A stretch of 64,000 bases of DNA from Eutreptiella sp. 'Long Island Sound 2002' (Eukaryota > Euglenozoa > Euglenophyceae > Eutreptiales > Eutreptiaceae), in the NCBI GenBank assembly GCA_964036045.1, contig OZ038385.1, positions 16,923,786 to 16,987,785 on the forward strand. Reading direction: 5' to 3'. The notes under the pieces are model-generated. The model was not told where the DNA came from and did not search any database. It worked only from the letters and a program-made list of their open reading frames with translations. This document shows, piece after piece, positions 24,201-36,199 of the stretch (positions within the stretch are counted from its first letter, which is position 1; each line of letters starts with the position of its first letter). The position numbers and the translations under genes were made by a program.

Positions 24201-24532
24201 ATACCAAACTATTCGAGGTGCCCGACAACCCCCCCCCCCCCAGCAAAATTACCTGGACGCCCCGCCCATTGCCCCTCCCAAAACTCCCCCCCTCCTAGCC
24301 CCCCATACGATTCCGTCTTTTGCTGTTGGAACCCCGGTAGAGATCAATAACCAGCGGGCAGCCTGGCCCTGAGCAATTTTTGCCTTTTACTTCGGAACCC
24401 GTGGGCAATTGGAGCACACAGCTTTTAGAGCAACTTTTGCCTTTTACCTGATCCAAGCAACCGCAAGGCAAGAGCACGGGCAGCCAATGGAGTTTCGAAT
24501 GCATTGACAAGGACACAATGAGGGTCACCCTG

Positions 24533-24602
24533 GTCCATAGTAGAATGGTAATCCACTGGGCCAGTGTGGGGCGTGGTCAGTGGTTCGAATCCCGCGACGG
24601 GG
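24533..24602 (+). mobile_element. tRNA-like SINE head (pol III A and B boxes)
   Basis: A B box (GGTTCGAATCC, 24,582-24,592) matches the pol III consensus exactly. About 45 bp upstream an A-box-like TAGTAGAATGGTAATCC is present. The T-stem does not pair beyond two bases, so a working tRNA is unlikely. A tRNA-derived SINE or tRNA relic fits better. The tail would extend right towards 24,960, where a 130-aa minus frame lies that has no identifiable domain. Confidence 0.4.
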
Positions 24603-26109
24603 GGGTTGGGATGCACCGAACGACCCCGTCGCCCTTTTTGAGTGCATGCATAACGTTAGAGGACAAGTAGACAAGAATGATGTCGTGTGCTACCATGACA
24701 GAGTAGTGGACATGTGTGCTGCCACAGCGTGCTACGACTCTCCACACGTCGGGTATGCATATCCGGGTTCCATGGGGGGTGTGAGAGATAACCCAAACCA
24801 GCCTAAGAGACATTCGATAGCCTTGGATCCGGAAAGGAAGGAAAGTAGATGCCCCACGCCAGGGTTGGCAAAGACAACATATCACTTCCATGGTAGCAGT
24901 CAATGCACAAAGCCAGTCCACCAAACCAGCTCTGCTGTGGAACAACAAGAAAATTAGAGGTGAAATCATGGGGGAGGCGACTCCTTGGTTCTAGACGCCA
25001 ACTACCCCCCCAAGGGGGCCATGAAGCAACGGATACTCAGCTACCGAACGCCCCCGTGTCACAAGCGACCGGTCACAGCTGGTGATTGTTCTGCTGCACT
25101 CTACTGCACTGCAGCACTTCCAAACCAGTACTGAATGTTGCCTATGAGTTGGCCTATACACGCTGGCCCACCATGGTTAAGTTGCAAAGAACACACACAT
25201 TTTTTCATTGCAAATAAGGGAGGAGTTTTAGACAACCTCTTCCAGCCGAGGCTTTAAATTATTATTAAAATTTTCTGTCCATTGGGGTAAGCTTGGCAGA
25301 GGCACACTAGGACTCAAGATTTTGTGCAAGCCTTGGCACAAAGGCACTGTTTTGTTTTTTCAACCGGTTCCACCAAGTTTTTCCAAATTTACCACGCAAA
25401 GCAGGGTTGAGCACACCAGTTTTATCATTTGCCATCTCCATCGCTTCTTCTTTGATATTTGCCATCGCAGGGCACATCATTTGGTCAGCTCTTTCATATC
25501 CAAAATGTTCACAATTTCATGGGCAATCCAAATATGTATGCAAGACATGCAAATTTTTTTGTCCCCTAACCTCTCCCATCCGGCCTTCCAAACCCAGGTT
25601 CTGTGACCGACCCCTGTGGGATTTTTTTTTCAAAAATCTCATATATGTGTGTTCAAAATGATCTATGCAACGAGGGAATCATTTTCAGGTATGTATGTTG
25701 GGGCACCTCGGAATGTCGGAGGTCACCCAAAAATCGCATTTTTCAGCCCAACCCATGCAACAGAGCCTTGAGCGGTGGGGCCCGGGCCGTTGGTCACTGG
25801 TACCCGGAGATAGGGCCCGTGACCCCGCCATTGGTTAGGGTTAGGGGGTCCATATAGACGGAAAATGTGGAATGGCACCAGGGTCTAGATGGATATGGCG
25901 GCTATTGGGCAACCAAGTTCTGCCCCTCACGGTGCAAATAAGCCCAAACGGTGCCTTTAGGGGCCAATAAGATCGGGAGGGCCTAGTTGGTGCTACATGG
26001 CTTGCATTGATTACCCAAGACTGGCCCAAGGGTCACCGAGGGTTGTCAGAGGCCAGCCAAAAATTAAGTTTTTTCAACCAATGCATGCCACCCTGAAACC
26101 CTGTCCTCA
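24603..26109. other. Intergenic, nothing recognised
   Basis: Possible SINE body to about 24,960, then AT-rich DNA. Two TTAGGG units at about 25,835-25,847 are too few to be a telomeric tract. No gene is supported. Confidence 0.5.
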
Positions 26110-26490
26110 CTGGTGGGGCCCCATGTATGCGATGTGGGCGGCGCCCTGTGTACCGCTGCGTGTGTACGCGCTGCATGCGCCACCACGTGTATGCACTGTG
26201 TGCTCCGCCCTGTGTACGTATTGCGTGCTCTGCTCCGCCTGTGCAGTGTGTGCTCCGCCCCGTGTATGTGCTGCGTGCGCCGCCCCATGTCCCCCATGCA
26301 CACACTGCGTGCGCTGCCCCATGTACACGCTGCATGCACCGCCCCGTGCATGCGCCGCCCCCCCCCCTCCCCTGGTGTACACACTGTTTGCCCCCCCTTG
26401 TGTGTCACATGTACCCGCTGCGTGCACCACCCCATGTGTGCACGCTGTGTGCGCCGCCCCGCGTATACGCTGCATGTCCATTCTCCCTGC
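26110..26490. repeat. 25-bp minisatellite upstream of the channel gene
   Basis: Degenerate units of about 25 bp have the form GTGTAYGCRCTGCRTGCGCC followed by RCCCC. There are about 14 copies with some partial units, and poly-C interrupts near 26,357. The frame through it is open and is contiguous with the channel frame, but its Cys/Ala/Pro repeat protein looks like an artefact of the satellite. I therefore start the channel downstream. Confidence 0.8.
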
Positions 26491-26629
26491 AAAGCTCGAA
26501 TCTCCGTCCCGCCAAACGAGCGTTGACCCCGTCCGCTCGCATGGTGAGTCGAGGCCCGAGTTCTGTTGTCTGCGCCCGTTTCAGGTGTGTCTCATTGTAT
26601 GTGAGGCTTTTGTGGGCAGCCTGAACACC

Positions 26630-29600
26630 ATGTCCGAAAGCGTTTCAGGCGAGCCTCTGGCGGTTCCTGCGCTGAGCGTGGAGGCTGCCCCGCCTCAGGC
26701 ACAGACGCGTGCCCGCAAACGGTCTCCGCATGGCAAGCGGACCCCACGACAGACCGAGGGCCTCAAGGAAACCCTGGACGCCATTTGCTCCAAGTTGGCG
26801 CTGATGGAGGGCATTATCCAAGCGCAAAGCCGTGCCATTGAAAAGGTGGACCAGGTGTTGCAGAAGGTCCAGCAGGCGCAGCAGAAGGCAATGGTGACCA
26901 GGGATGTGCCAAGTGCACAGTCCCCACGGTCCCAGGCCCGATCCTTACACCAGCAACGCCTTGTTGCGCCCGGCAGGCTGGACACCTCTAGTGAGGACTC
27001 CCTGGGGGTTTGCAGCCCTCACGCGTTGCAGAGTGAGCCGAGGCAGGACACTATACTGAACCTCAGGCATGTGAAGCTTGACCATGGCACAGAGGCTGCA
27101 GGCACGCCCACAGCAGCGTCCAAGGCGGTATCCTTTGCAGTGGCGCCTTCCAAGGCGACTGACCGTGCCAACTCCCAATACAAATTTGATGAGGACAGCC
27201 TGATCCTGGACGCACAGTCGGTCTCCACTGTCTCTGATGGACAGGGGGAGGGGGGGCTGCAGCCTCCGTCCCCGAAGGCCCGCCCCAGACCACCGAAGAA
27301 GGTGCGTCAGATACTCTTGCCGGACGCAAAGTGGAAGCAGGTTTGGAACTTCTTCTGGCTGCTCTTCTGCTCTGCTGAGTTCATGTTCATTACCCTCAAC
27401 ATTGCCCTGAGCCCAATGAGCGAGCGAACTGCGATGGCGGGTGGGGCTTGGGCCGACCCAGTGGCAGGCTGGTACATCGGATATTACACGTTCGCCACCG
27501 TATTCTTCGGCATCGACATGGTGCTGGGGTCCCGCACTGCCTTCGTCAAGGACTCAGGCATCATGTGCGACGACGACGAGAAGGAGATCCTCTTCCACTA
27601 CCTCCGCAGCAAATTCCCGTTGGATGCCCTCTGCACGTTCCCGTTCTCCCTCATCATGCTGCCCATCGGGGCCCCGGCGGGGTATGCCTTCCATGCGGCC
27701 TCTTGGGTCCGGCTGCTGCGCCCCATACGGGCCCTGAAGCTGCTGGAGTGGTCGAACTCGCTCCTGGAAATGCCCGGTCATATGTTTCTTCAATTCATGA
27801 TATTCTTCGTTTTCATTGCCGCCCATACGTTCGTGTGTGGCAGCATCATGTTCTATCGCTGGTTCGAACCCGAGAACGCGATCAGCAGCCAGATGTCTGT
27901 GGCGGGCACGTATGAGGTCGCGACCTATTGGCTGCTGACGTGCCTGTCCACGGTGGGCTTTGGGGATATCTCCCCCACTACCGTGGAGACGCGCTTGTTC
28001 TCCCTTTCGATCATGCTGTTCGCCATTGTCCTCAATGTCTACATCCTCAGTGCAGGACTGTCAGGGGCATTGAAACGTGGGGTGACCGAGGTGTCTGTCT
28101 CTTCTGTGGCCAACAACCTTCCCCTCCCTCACTCCCTCCTCCCTCTCCACCTCCCTTGCTCGCACCCTTGCTCGCTCACTCGCTCCCTCGCTCCCTTCTT
28201 CTCTGCCTCCCTTGCTCGATCCCTCGCTTTCTCTACCTCCCTCAATAACCCTCGTTGTATCATAATAGAGTACGCCCCGCCTTGGTTTGTACCACAGGGG
28301 CTTGCTGACCCTGGACATTGGGCGACCCAGACCCATGCTGCACACCACCAAAGCATCCCTCCCTCTTTTGCAAACCACATCACACGTTTGTTGTTTCTGG
28401 TTTGACATGCACAGGGAACTAGGGGGTGCACGCTCTGGAACCTATCAAGGACGGTTAGGTCATGCTTTGGTTACCTTTTGACTTGTCTGTGGTTCGTCAG
28501 CACCATTGGTGCCTTGCTGTCTGTGGTTGCATGCTCATCTGCAACTGTCCTTGGGTTGGCACACACTGGGAACGCAGGCATTTGGATGGACTGTAGGGTC
28601 AAGGGTGTATGATCAGGGCGTGCATAAAATTGTGTTCAGTTGGTCCGGCTGTATTGGAGTCACCCTTACAGGTGGTGGCCGTGCACACAGCCCGCATAGG
28701 CCACCCCTGATTTCACTACAGGCGTTGTACAGGTTCGACCAGGGCTGTCCTGTCTACAACCCTGCTCGGCTGTCCACAGCCGCCCGCCAGTTCGAGGGTC
28801 TGCGTTAGCCCGCAAGAATGTGATGAAGCCACGCGGAGACCCAACTGGTGAAAGATGCCTGGCTCACCAGCTTCCTTAGCGGGATGAAGCTTGGGGACCC
28901 CTAAGGTACTCCGGCTGGCGCTCCTCCTCCTCCCTCCCTTCCTCCCTCCCTCCCTTCCTCCCTCCCTCCCTTCCTTCGTTACACCAGGAGCGGAAGACAC
29001 AGAAGAAGGCCAAGTTGGCGGCCATCATGGAGTTCTACAAGGTGCCCTGGGAAATCCAGAAACAGGTCTTCGCTATCTACCCCCACGTCCTGGAGGCCAC
29101 CCTGCACGACATGCAGGAGGTAACAGAGCTGCCGAACCACCTGCAGGACCTGATGTACCAACATATTAAGCTCCACATGCTGAAAGGCGTGCCACTACTG
29201 CAGAACATGAGCCTGGACTGTGCGGTGACGCTCTGTGACGCAATGCCCCGGGTGATTGGCACGCCCTCGGAGTATATCGTCCGTGAGGGGGAGGCCGGGG
29301 ATTGCATGTTCTTCCTTGTGCGAGGGATGGTGGAGGTGCTGGTGACGGACTCCGAGAGCAAGGAGCCGCAGATGCTCTGCACACTACAGGACGGTTCGTG
29401 GTTCGGGGAGATCGCGCTGGTCAAGGTCCCTCCCTCCCAACTTTTGTTCCTCCCTCTTCCCCTGTGCCACCTTCCAGTAGGCGAGCTAAGGATATCCGAC
29501 CCCCGGGCAGACTTGGCCCTGGGGATGAGACGGGCGTTTGTCGCCGGCCTTAGCAAGGAAGCCGAGCACCTCAGGCGTCTGAGGTGCACAAGAGCCCACC

Positions 29601-31026
29601 AGATCCCACAAAATTGATCCAGGGCGTTCCACAACCACACACCACAACAAGCAGCCACGCAAAACACCAAAAAGAAACCCTGCTCAGCAGCGGCCCCAAA
29701 CCCCGCAGCAGCAGTGCCAGGTGACATGGTGGGCCCCCGATCGCCAAAACACTGGGCGACCAGAGCTGGGCCAGAAGAGCGCCACGCAGAGCACGCGATC
29801 CGAAGCAAGCAGGCACACAACAGAGCGCGGGCAGCCAACGAGTGCGACACGCCCAACATGGTGCACACCCCTCGATTGGTAACGAGATAACGGCACCGAC
29901 CCTCCACAGGTGGGCCCCAAAGGGCAGCATAGGTCCCCAGCAGCGCTCCTACCATTGGAAGACTAGGCCACAGTGACCTGGCCATGCACCCCTGAATGAG
30001 TACAGTGGTGCAAGGCCTGATAGCGCCTTGATTGGTAATGTGGCAAAGACCCCGATAGCCCCCGGATTGGTAACAGGGCAGGGGTGTATGCACTGGCCTT
30101 CCAGTGGTGCGCTGCAGCCACAGGGGGCTAAGGCTGCAGCGTGTCTCGGCGCCAGGATAAGTTAACCACCGCGCCGAGGCACCAAGCCCCCCACATGGAG
30201 GCCTAAAGTGCTCTGTGGGGAGGCTCAAAGCCCCCAGTGATGAGGCACAAAGCCCTCCAAGTGGAGGCAAAAGATCTCGGCGTTGAGGCACCAGGCCCTC
30301 CATGTGGAGGCACAAGCCCTCCCGAGCGGAAGCACCCAGCCCTCGGCGTCAAGGAGCCCGAGACGCCGTTGCAGGGGCACACGGAGCGAAGCATCAGCAC
30401 AGGGCGGCGCAACCGCGCAGCGTACGGCAAGCATGCGGACGGCTGCCACCAACACATAGCGCGTGGGGGGCTACTGGGTGAACAGCCCCCTGGTGCCAGA
30501 CGGCAGCCGCAATCAACTGTCCAGGCGTGAGGCAGCCCACCGGGCATGCCAACACCGTACAGCCACGCTAAACCTAAACGCAAATCCCAACCTTTGTCCC
30601 TCCATCCCTCCCTCCTTTCCACCCTCCCCTTGCCCCTTCCTGATGCCCAACCCAACATCCTCCCTCCCGCACTGCCTCCCTCCCTGCTACTGTCCCTTCC
30701 AGGACATCCAGCGCACCGCCTCAGTGCGGTGCGTCACCGCGTGCTCGCTGTTCCGCCTCGACAAGGACGTGTTCAAGGACTGCCTCCAGAAGTTCCCAGA
30801 GTTCGCGAGGACTATTGTCCAGCATACAGAGACCCGGTTCGAACAAAATGCAGTCCATCGCCAATCCGTGGCGAAGGAGCCAGACAGGCCCCAGTCGCCG
30901 CACTTTGGGTTCACATATGGGAGGCTAGACAGCACCATGAACCTGAAGCGTGTGACACCCCAGATCCCTGGACAGTTTGCACCCCCCTCCAGTAATGATT
31001 CCTTCCACGTGGCATCGGAGCGATGA
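26630..31026 (+). CDS. Six-TM cyclic-nucleotide-binding potassium channel (CNG/HCN/EAG superfamily)
   Basis: Three exons, 26,630-28,081, 28,988-29,425 and 30,703-31,026, join in phase 0 to a 737-aa protein. Residues 40-90 look like a coiled coil. S1 is near 237-260, S2 280-300, S3 329-348, S4 357-374 (WVRLLRPIRALK, charges every third residue) and S5 384-409. The selectivity filter STVGFGD (about 439-445) predicts potassium selectivity, and S6 is 455-478. A C-linker opens exon 2. The cyclic-nucleotide-binding domain runs from about 570 to 660 and keeps the phosphate cassette: FGEIALVK ends exon 2, and RTASV opens exon 3, with the binding Glu and Arg present. The start is the first Met after the upstream minisatellite. 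A GTGAGT...TTTCAG pair at 26,542-26,585 might be a short leader intron. It acts at the plasma or ciliary membrane, probably gated by voltage and cAMP/cGMP. The introns hold long CCTCCCT tracts. Confidence 0.9.
28082..28987 (+). other. Channel intron 1, pyrimidine-rich at both ends
   Basis: The donor is GGG|GTGACC and the acceptor TTACACCAG|GAG. Long CCTCCCT/CTCGCT tracts lie at 28,124-28,250 and 28,918-28,976. The phase-0 join places KRG before ERKTQKKAK at the S6/C-linker boundary, as expected for the family. Confidence 0.75.
29426..30702 (+). other. Channel intron 2 with degenerate GAGGCAC-AGCCCTCC repeats
   Basis: The donor is AAG|GTCCCT and the acceptor CCCTTCCAG|GAC after a CCTCCCT tract. 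At 30,176-30,360 a degenerate 27-35-bp repeat with GAGGCACMARGCCCTCC occurs about six times. GATTGGTAAC recurs at about 29,874, 30,030 and 30,067. Similar AGCCCTC / GACCTCGGCRTYRAGGCAC sequence lies in PsbP intron 1 at 44,815-44,985, so both introns seem to hold pieces of one dispersed repeat. An open minus frame (to 29,077) shows no domain. Confidence 0.6.
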
Positions 31027-31754
31027 TACGGGGTGCAGTCCGTGGCTTCGATTTGATGGGCTTTTGATCCAGGCATTCAGTTGTAACGGGAGGGGCCGAA
31101 CACAAAGAGGGCATGGGATGCCAACGAAGGGGCACCAGCAGGACCCACTCACACGTACCTCTGTGACCGTGCCTGGCGCTTGCAGAAGTACAGCGATGGG
31201 AAAACGCTGGGTTGCACCTGCTAATAACTGGGCACCGCTACAGGCACCAGCACTGGAATAGTGGAGGGCGTGGAACCGTGGTGAGACCGAGGCGACAGCA
31301 GGAGGATCTGCAGATGGAGCAGAGCAGAACAGAGGGTGTGTGTATGTTGCGAGAGGGGGGGGGGGGGGGCAGCAGGACAAAAAAGAGATCAAGCCCACAA
31401 TGGTCAGGCAGAGCCCTGGCAAACGGATGGAAGTCTATCAGGAATGCCATGTGCCAAGGCAAACACGCAGTGTCTCACAGAGGGGCTGAGATTAATGTTT
31501 TTTCCTCGGTCGGGCATTGTGCTTTTATTGGGGTCACAGTCACTTTCCCCCTCACTCCTCATTTTTGTTGTCTGTCCCATCTTTTACGATCAGACCCTCA
31601 TTAATGGCTGGACGCTTTTTTCTTCCACTTGCTCCCCGGGCAATGGAAAGCAAGGAACTAGTCCCTGCTATTCTGTTTTTCTGCTACCATGATGGTAAGA
31701 CGGGAAATCTTTGGAAGGATGCGTGGAATGCAGGCCAACAGGCAGCCTCCCGCC
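31027..31754. other. Channel 3' flank, no gene
   Basis: Holds the presumed 3' untranslated region and a poly-G tract of about 13-16 near 31,358-31,371. No canonical AATAAA lies close after the stop codon. Nothing else is recognised. Confidence 0.5.
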
Positions 31755-31886
31755 CATACTTGGCGCTAACACCTGCCGCAACGTGTTATGGCACCCGCTG
31801 ACACGCCAGGAAAATTATTGACACCTGCCGAAAATTTTTGTGACCCCTGCCGACACCTGCCGTGGCAGGTGTTAGCGCCAAATATG
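31755..31886. mobile_element. Small foldback element with 23-bp inverted ends
   Basis: Positions 31,755-31,777 and 31,864-31,886 are inverted copies with 22 of 23 matching. The core TTGGCGCTAACACCTGCC pairs perfectly with GGCAGGTGTTAGCGCCAA. The 86-bp interior carries four short GACACCTGCCG-like direct repeats. No flanking target duplication is obvious. This fits a miniature foldback element or a cruciform-forming site. No coding content. Confidence 0.65.
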
Positions 31887-33177
31887 CTCCTGCCTCATGA
31901 GCCACCCTTTGCCGCTTCGCAAGCAACTCATCGAGGAGGCCAAAAGGCAGGCGCCTACTGCGCTTCGGCCTGAACACCCTGCAAGCCAATGTGCTGCCCG
32001 TTGGCCCTGGCAAGCCACGCATTGGCTCAGTGAAATGGAAGTCTGCCGTGCGGCTGGGGTGACCGGCGTGCATTGGCCAGATGTAGGAGTGTTGGGGGCT
32101 GGACTGCCCTGTGGGCTACCAAATATTGCAGCACAGGTGGCACGAGGGGTTGACACAGCGGACTAGAGGGACTGGGAACCAGGAGGAACGTGGTGCCATT
32201 TACCAATAAATGCAATGGAGGAAAGCAAACAGCGGCACGAGTGACAGCACTGTCCAGGGCCCTGTACTCATTTCATGCCGTCCCGGCACTGAGCTTCCCT
32301 GTTTTTCAACAGTTGCTCAGCCAGTAGTTGGACCAATCGTCTTGGATCCGCCCCCTAGATGCACCCAGAGGTGTACTAGCCATGTGCACTAGCATCCTAG
32401 CTCAGACAGCTCGGTCAAAATTACCTTGAAGAGGGTTGCATAGCACACCGCAGCATATCTCTCGGGGACATTCAGAATATATGCCAACGCTGTGGGTTTT
32501 GGTACTTTTCCCGGGTTTTCTGAAATTTTGGTCTGATGCGCCAAAAATTTGGTCCTTTGGGGGGGCTGTGTATACTTTTTGAAACCTGCAAGACGAGGCG
32601 GTTTCGGAGAGGTTTGAGTAATTGGGGGCCAGGAGACCATATTTTTAAGTACTGGAGCTTTCACAGTGTGCAGGGTTTTCAGGGTCTGCACTATGTACAA
32701 GGTTTTCACGTGCTTGGCCTGGTGCTCCAACATAACACTTCGATGCCGAAAATTGGAGGATGGGAATTCCTGCATTTCAATTTGCCAAATTCAAAAATAC
32801 AAGAGTTTGGGCTCAACAAGACGGTGTGTTTGAGAATTTCCCCGTTTAGTGGCCCAAGGTCTACTGCCACGCTACTGCAAGCCATCACAGACACAGAGTA
32901 AATGTGACCTTTTTGACGTAAATTGGCAAATTCTCTAACATATCATCTTGTTGAGCCTGAACTCATATTTGAATTCAGAACATCAAAATGCACAAGTTTC
33001 CATCCTCCCTTTTCTCGGCATGAAACGTTATTTGGAGCACTGGGCCAAGCACCGTGAAAATGTTGCACATTGTTGTTGACGAAAAGAGGCAGCAAGCAAC
33101 ACAGGCACCAAAACGGACGAAAATCTCAAACATGTCATCAGTACCGCATGCAGACCCCGGTGTTCCAAATAGCCCTT
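31887..33177. other. Intergenic, nothing recognised
   Basis: GC-richer to about 32,380, then AT-rich with short frames only. I see no domain, RNA gene or repeat array. Confidence 0.5.
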
Positions 33178-33400
33178 TTGGGGGGCGCCTCAAGCGCAGT
33201 GCGCGCGCAGTGCAACTATTTGGGCGTCTGGCCGTACTAGAGACCCATACTTTGAGATACTAGGGGCCCCTAGGGGCATCATGGTGACCCGTAGCGGAGG
33301 TTTTTGACTTCTGATTTTGTCCCCCTTTGTTGGGGACCCCCGAGAATGCAGGGGTGATGTAGCATTTCCGCCCTCTTTTGGGCCCCAACCTTCCGGTGCT
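33178..33400 (+). repeat. Repeat family A, hybrid fragment
   Basis: Begins with the GC-rich module (GGGGGGCGCCTCAAGCGCAG, CAACTATTTGGGCGTCTGG) and the CATACTTTGAGATACT block. It then jumps directly into one unit of the 20.5-kb array type (GTTGGGGACCCCCGAGAATG, GCCCTCTTTTGGGCCCC). The middle CACATTGGGG module is missing. This copy links the 20.5-kb array to family A. Confidence 0.7.
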
Positions 33401-33689
33401 ATTGAGGAAACCGGGACAATCTTTGAATCCACGCTTTGTTGCGCAGTGCAAAGACTCCCCCTCAAGGGCTTTCCGAACATACCCCACATACCCCTACCTC
33501 TGGAACGCTCAGTGGGCACAAATAAGGCAACAATGGCACCAACCCCCGAAAACCCACCGAGTTGGCACAACTGGCGTAGGCGCCGAGAGATATGATATCG
33601 AAGGTCTAACCCCTTGTACAATCATCATTTGGAGAGATATCATCACCCAATGAAATTTCCGATTTCTGACCCCTTGGCCCCCCACCCCC

Positions 33690-34165
33690 ACCCACCTGGG
33701 TACCACTTTTGTGGTTGCAGTGGTACACAGAAATACATCTCACAGACAACAAGTCTGGGAGGCAATTTTGTACTCACTACCAACTTCCAGGCAGACCTGA
33801 AGTTGTCAACAGCGCTATCCTTTTTCTACACTCTTAATGGTGCGCCATCCAACATTGGATTGGACGGTGGTGGTGACCGGTTCTTTCATATGACCACTGA
33901 CCTATCATGGGATGTCTACGCTGGCTCCAGGGGAGTACCAGGACAGGATTGTCAGAGATGGTGATGCCCTTGTGGCTTTATTTCAAGAGTCCCATGTTTG
34001 TCTTTCGGAGGCCAACCTGGGCTGGTGTCATTGGTGGACTGGCGGTCCTCCCGCAACACACACAGCGAGCGGCTTGCTGGGCGTGATATTGTTGCCTTGT
34101 GACGCACCGAGGCCTGTGTCTTTCAGGGCGACCTTTTGTGTGTTGTTTTCTGTGATGTTGTAACA
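33690..34165 (+). pseudogene. Unidentified coding-like fragment with a frame change
   Basis: One frame contains NFVLTTNFQADLKLSTALSF and HMTTDLSWDVYAG and stops at 33,962-33,964. The neighbouring frame continues smoothly as PGEYQDRIVRDGDALVALFQ and SEANLGWCHWW to a stop at 34,161-34,163. Both stretches look protein-like, so this may be one decayed gene with a 1-base indel. No family is recognised. Confidence 0.25.
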
Positions 34166-34789
34166 TGCTGTTGTTGCACCGCAGATGCTCTGTGGATGCT
34201 GCGCAGGGACATGAGGCGGGTCACGCCTCATCCTCATTGCCTTGGATAGCCTCGCGTCCTCTTGTGGATACACAAAAGAAAGAAGCTTGTAAATCTCAAG
34301 ATTCAGGATTTGCAGAATGTTCGTCTGGATGTCCGAAAACGTGCCTTTGTGACCGCTTGAATCGATTGTCATGCAACACTGATCACAAATCCATTTTTCA
34401 TATCATGTGTCAATGCTGGGTAGCCATTTTGGTGGTGCAAGACAGTTGTTGCCTCCATTTCTAGACTTCCAGCATATTCAGTTTGGAATTTTCGCCTATA
34501 CCGATGATCCAAACCCTGAATCAATCACCAACAGAGTTGCATAAGAACAAAGATCAGGAGGGTTTTTCTTGGCCATTCATGATTCATTTCAGTCCTCTTG
34601 ACAAATGAAGATTTCTGTCTACCCCCCAACCCCCAAGCAACACTGCCCGTTGGTTCCGTTGATTTTTGCACCATGAAATTTGACGGTGCATTTTGTAATT
34701 GGTCCAACAGTGTGCAATATGTGCTGTCTCCTACCTCCCCCCCCGGTTTGCATAATAATCGCCCTTGTATAGTAAGCGGGGGGGGGGGG

Positions 34790-36199
34790 GGGGGCGAGGG
34801 AACCGTCACTTTCTGTTTTGCAAATTTACTGAGAAGGTCGGATACTGAGCTTCTCCTGTGCGTTCGCTGGCTGGACAAGGTGGTATTATTGGTGCATTGC
34901 TGTGTACTTCAGATTTCTTGCATCCAAGGCACTCCACCGTACCCTGTATCATGCAGAACACCTCAGTGTTTCGCAATTTCAGCTATGGATGTTGATCATA
35001 TTGACACGTACCCAGCTGGTGCTGCTGTCAAGTTCCAACCCTCTGGGGGCAGTATTGTGCCTGCCAAGATTGTGCTTGCCACAGGGGCTGGTGCCCACTG
35101 CCAAGCCCCCTGCCAAGGCTGCTCCCAAAGCTGCCAAACCTCGTGCCAACCCTCAACCAAGAGTGCAGCCAAACCTGCTGCCCAGGTGGCAGCCACGTCT
35201 GCAGCTGGAGAGCCCATTCTTGGCCCCTGTTGAGCATGTGCAGCTCTTCAGAGTCAAATCCTCCCGCCAGAAAAAGTGGCAGACAGAGCCTGTTTCTGAG
35301 CGGAGCTGAACATGCATCCCAACAGGCAGTTCCGGGCTCATTTTGTGGTCCATATGCACTTTTGTCTGCATGACTTGCTTCGTGTCGCGCATCCTTTGCA
35401 TAGTAATCGGGGGGGCAAGAGAACCATCACTTGGGGTATGTTCCCTCCGGGGAGCGAGGATACCGTCACGTCCAGGCGATTACTATGCAATGGGGGAGGG
35501 GGTACACTCAATTTCAGGTGTATGATGTTCATACCTTGTGACTGGATTCGTGACGAGGTTGATGAGCTGAAGCTTTTGGACACAAGTCCAATCTGTTGCC
35601 CAGACCATCAGGCTTTTGCAAACATGATGGCTGCAGTTTGTGCCAAGATTTTTGACAATGCCGTCCGTGCGGCTTTCAAAAAGGCCTACTTCCCTGCTGG
35701 CCGTAAAATTATCACAGTTTCAGGATGTTGAAATATTTCCCTACGGGCCACACTCTCAATTGCGAGTTTCAGCCTCATGCAGAATCAGATTCTGATGCGG
35801 ACCCGGGCACCAAATCCAGCTCTGATGGATCAAGTTCTGAAGACAATTCAGATTCCGATTCGGATTCTGAATCTGATTGTGAGTCAAGCAGCAGTGAAGT
35901 GTCAGCACTGGCTCTTGCAAAGAGAGCCAAAAAAGACGAGGTTGTGGGCATTGTGTGGGCAAAAGCAGACAGAGGCATTTGGGTCTGGGTCATGTTTCCC
36001 AAATAAGTTGTATTTGACCAGAGATTTGGTGGATGATGCTTGCATCCCTCCGCATATTGCTGTCCCAAAACCAGACCCAGAACCTGCACCCAGACCTCCA
36101 GCAGAGGGTGATCCAAATGGGAAGAAGAAGAAGCATGCCCAGCAATTTGCAATGTGCAAGAGCTTGACCAATTTCATTTCGGAGTCTGTGAACCCATAA
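34790..36199 (+). pseudogene. Decayed multi-frame coding element, copy 1
   Basis: Coding-like pieces succeed each other in shifting frames. The first is a segment with RWLDKVVLLVHCCVLQ. Next comes a Lys/Ala/Pro-rich tail (AKPPAKAAPKAAKPRA) resembling linker-histone tails, then WIRDEVDELKLLDTSPICC and FKKAYFPAGRKII. An acidic run with SEDNSDSDSDSESDCESS leads to VVGIVWAKADRG, and the last piece is KLYLTRDLVDDACIPPH, ending NFISESVNP. Frame changes occur near 35,725 and 35,998. A second, shorter copy is at 39.8 kb. It is either a pseudogenised mobile protein or a gene with introns I cannot place. The family is unknown. Confidence 0.4.

Noticed and set aside
25834-25847. TTAGGG doublet as an interstitial telomere
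   Set aside because: Only two units; expected by chance in 64 kb.
25997-26629. Upstream 211-residue extension of the channel protein
   Set aside because: It translates the 25-bp minisatellite (Cys/Ala/Pro repeats), and the conserved channel architecture needs nothing from it. The Met at 26,630 is the more likely start.
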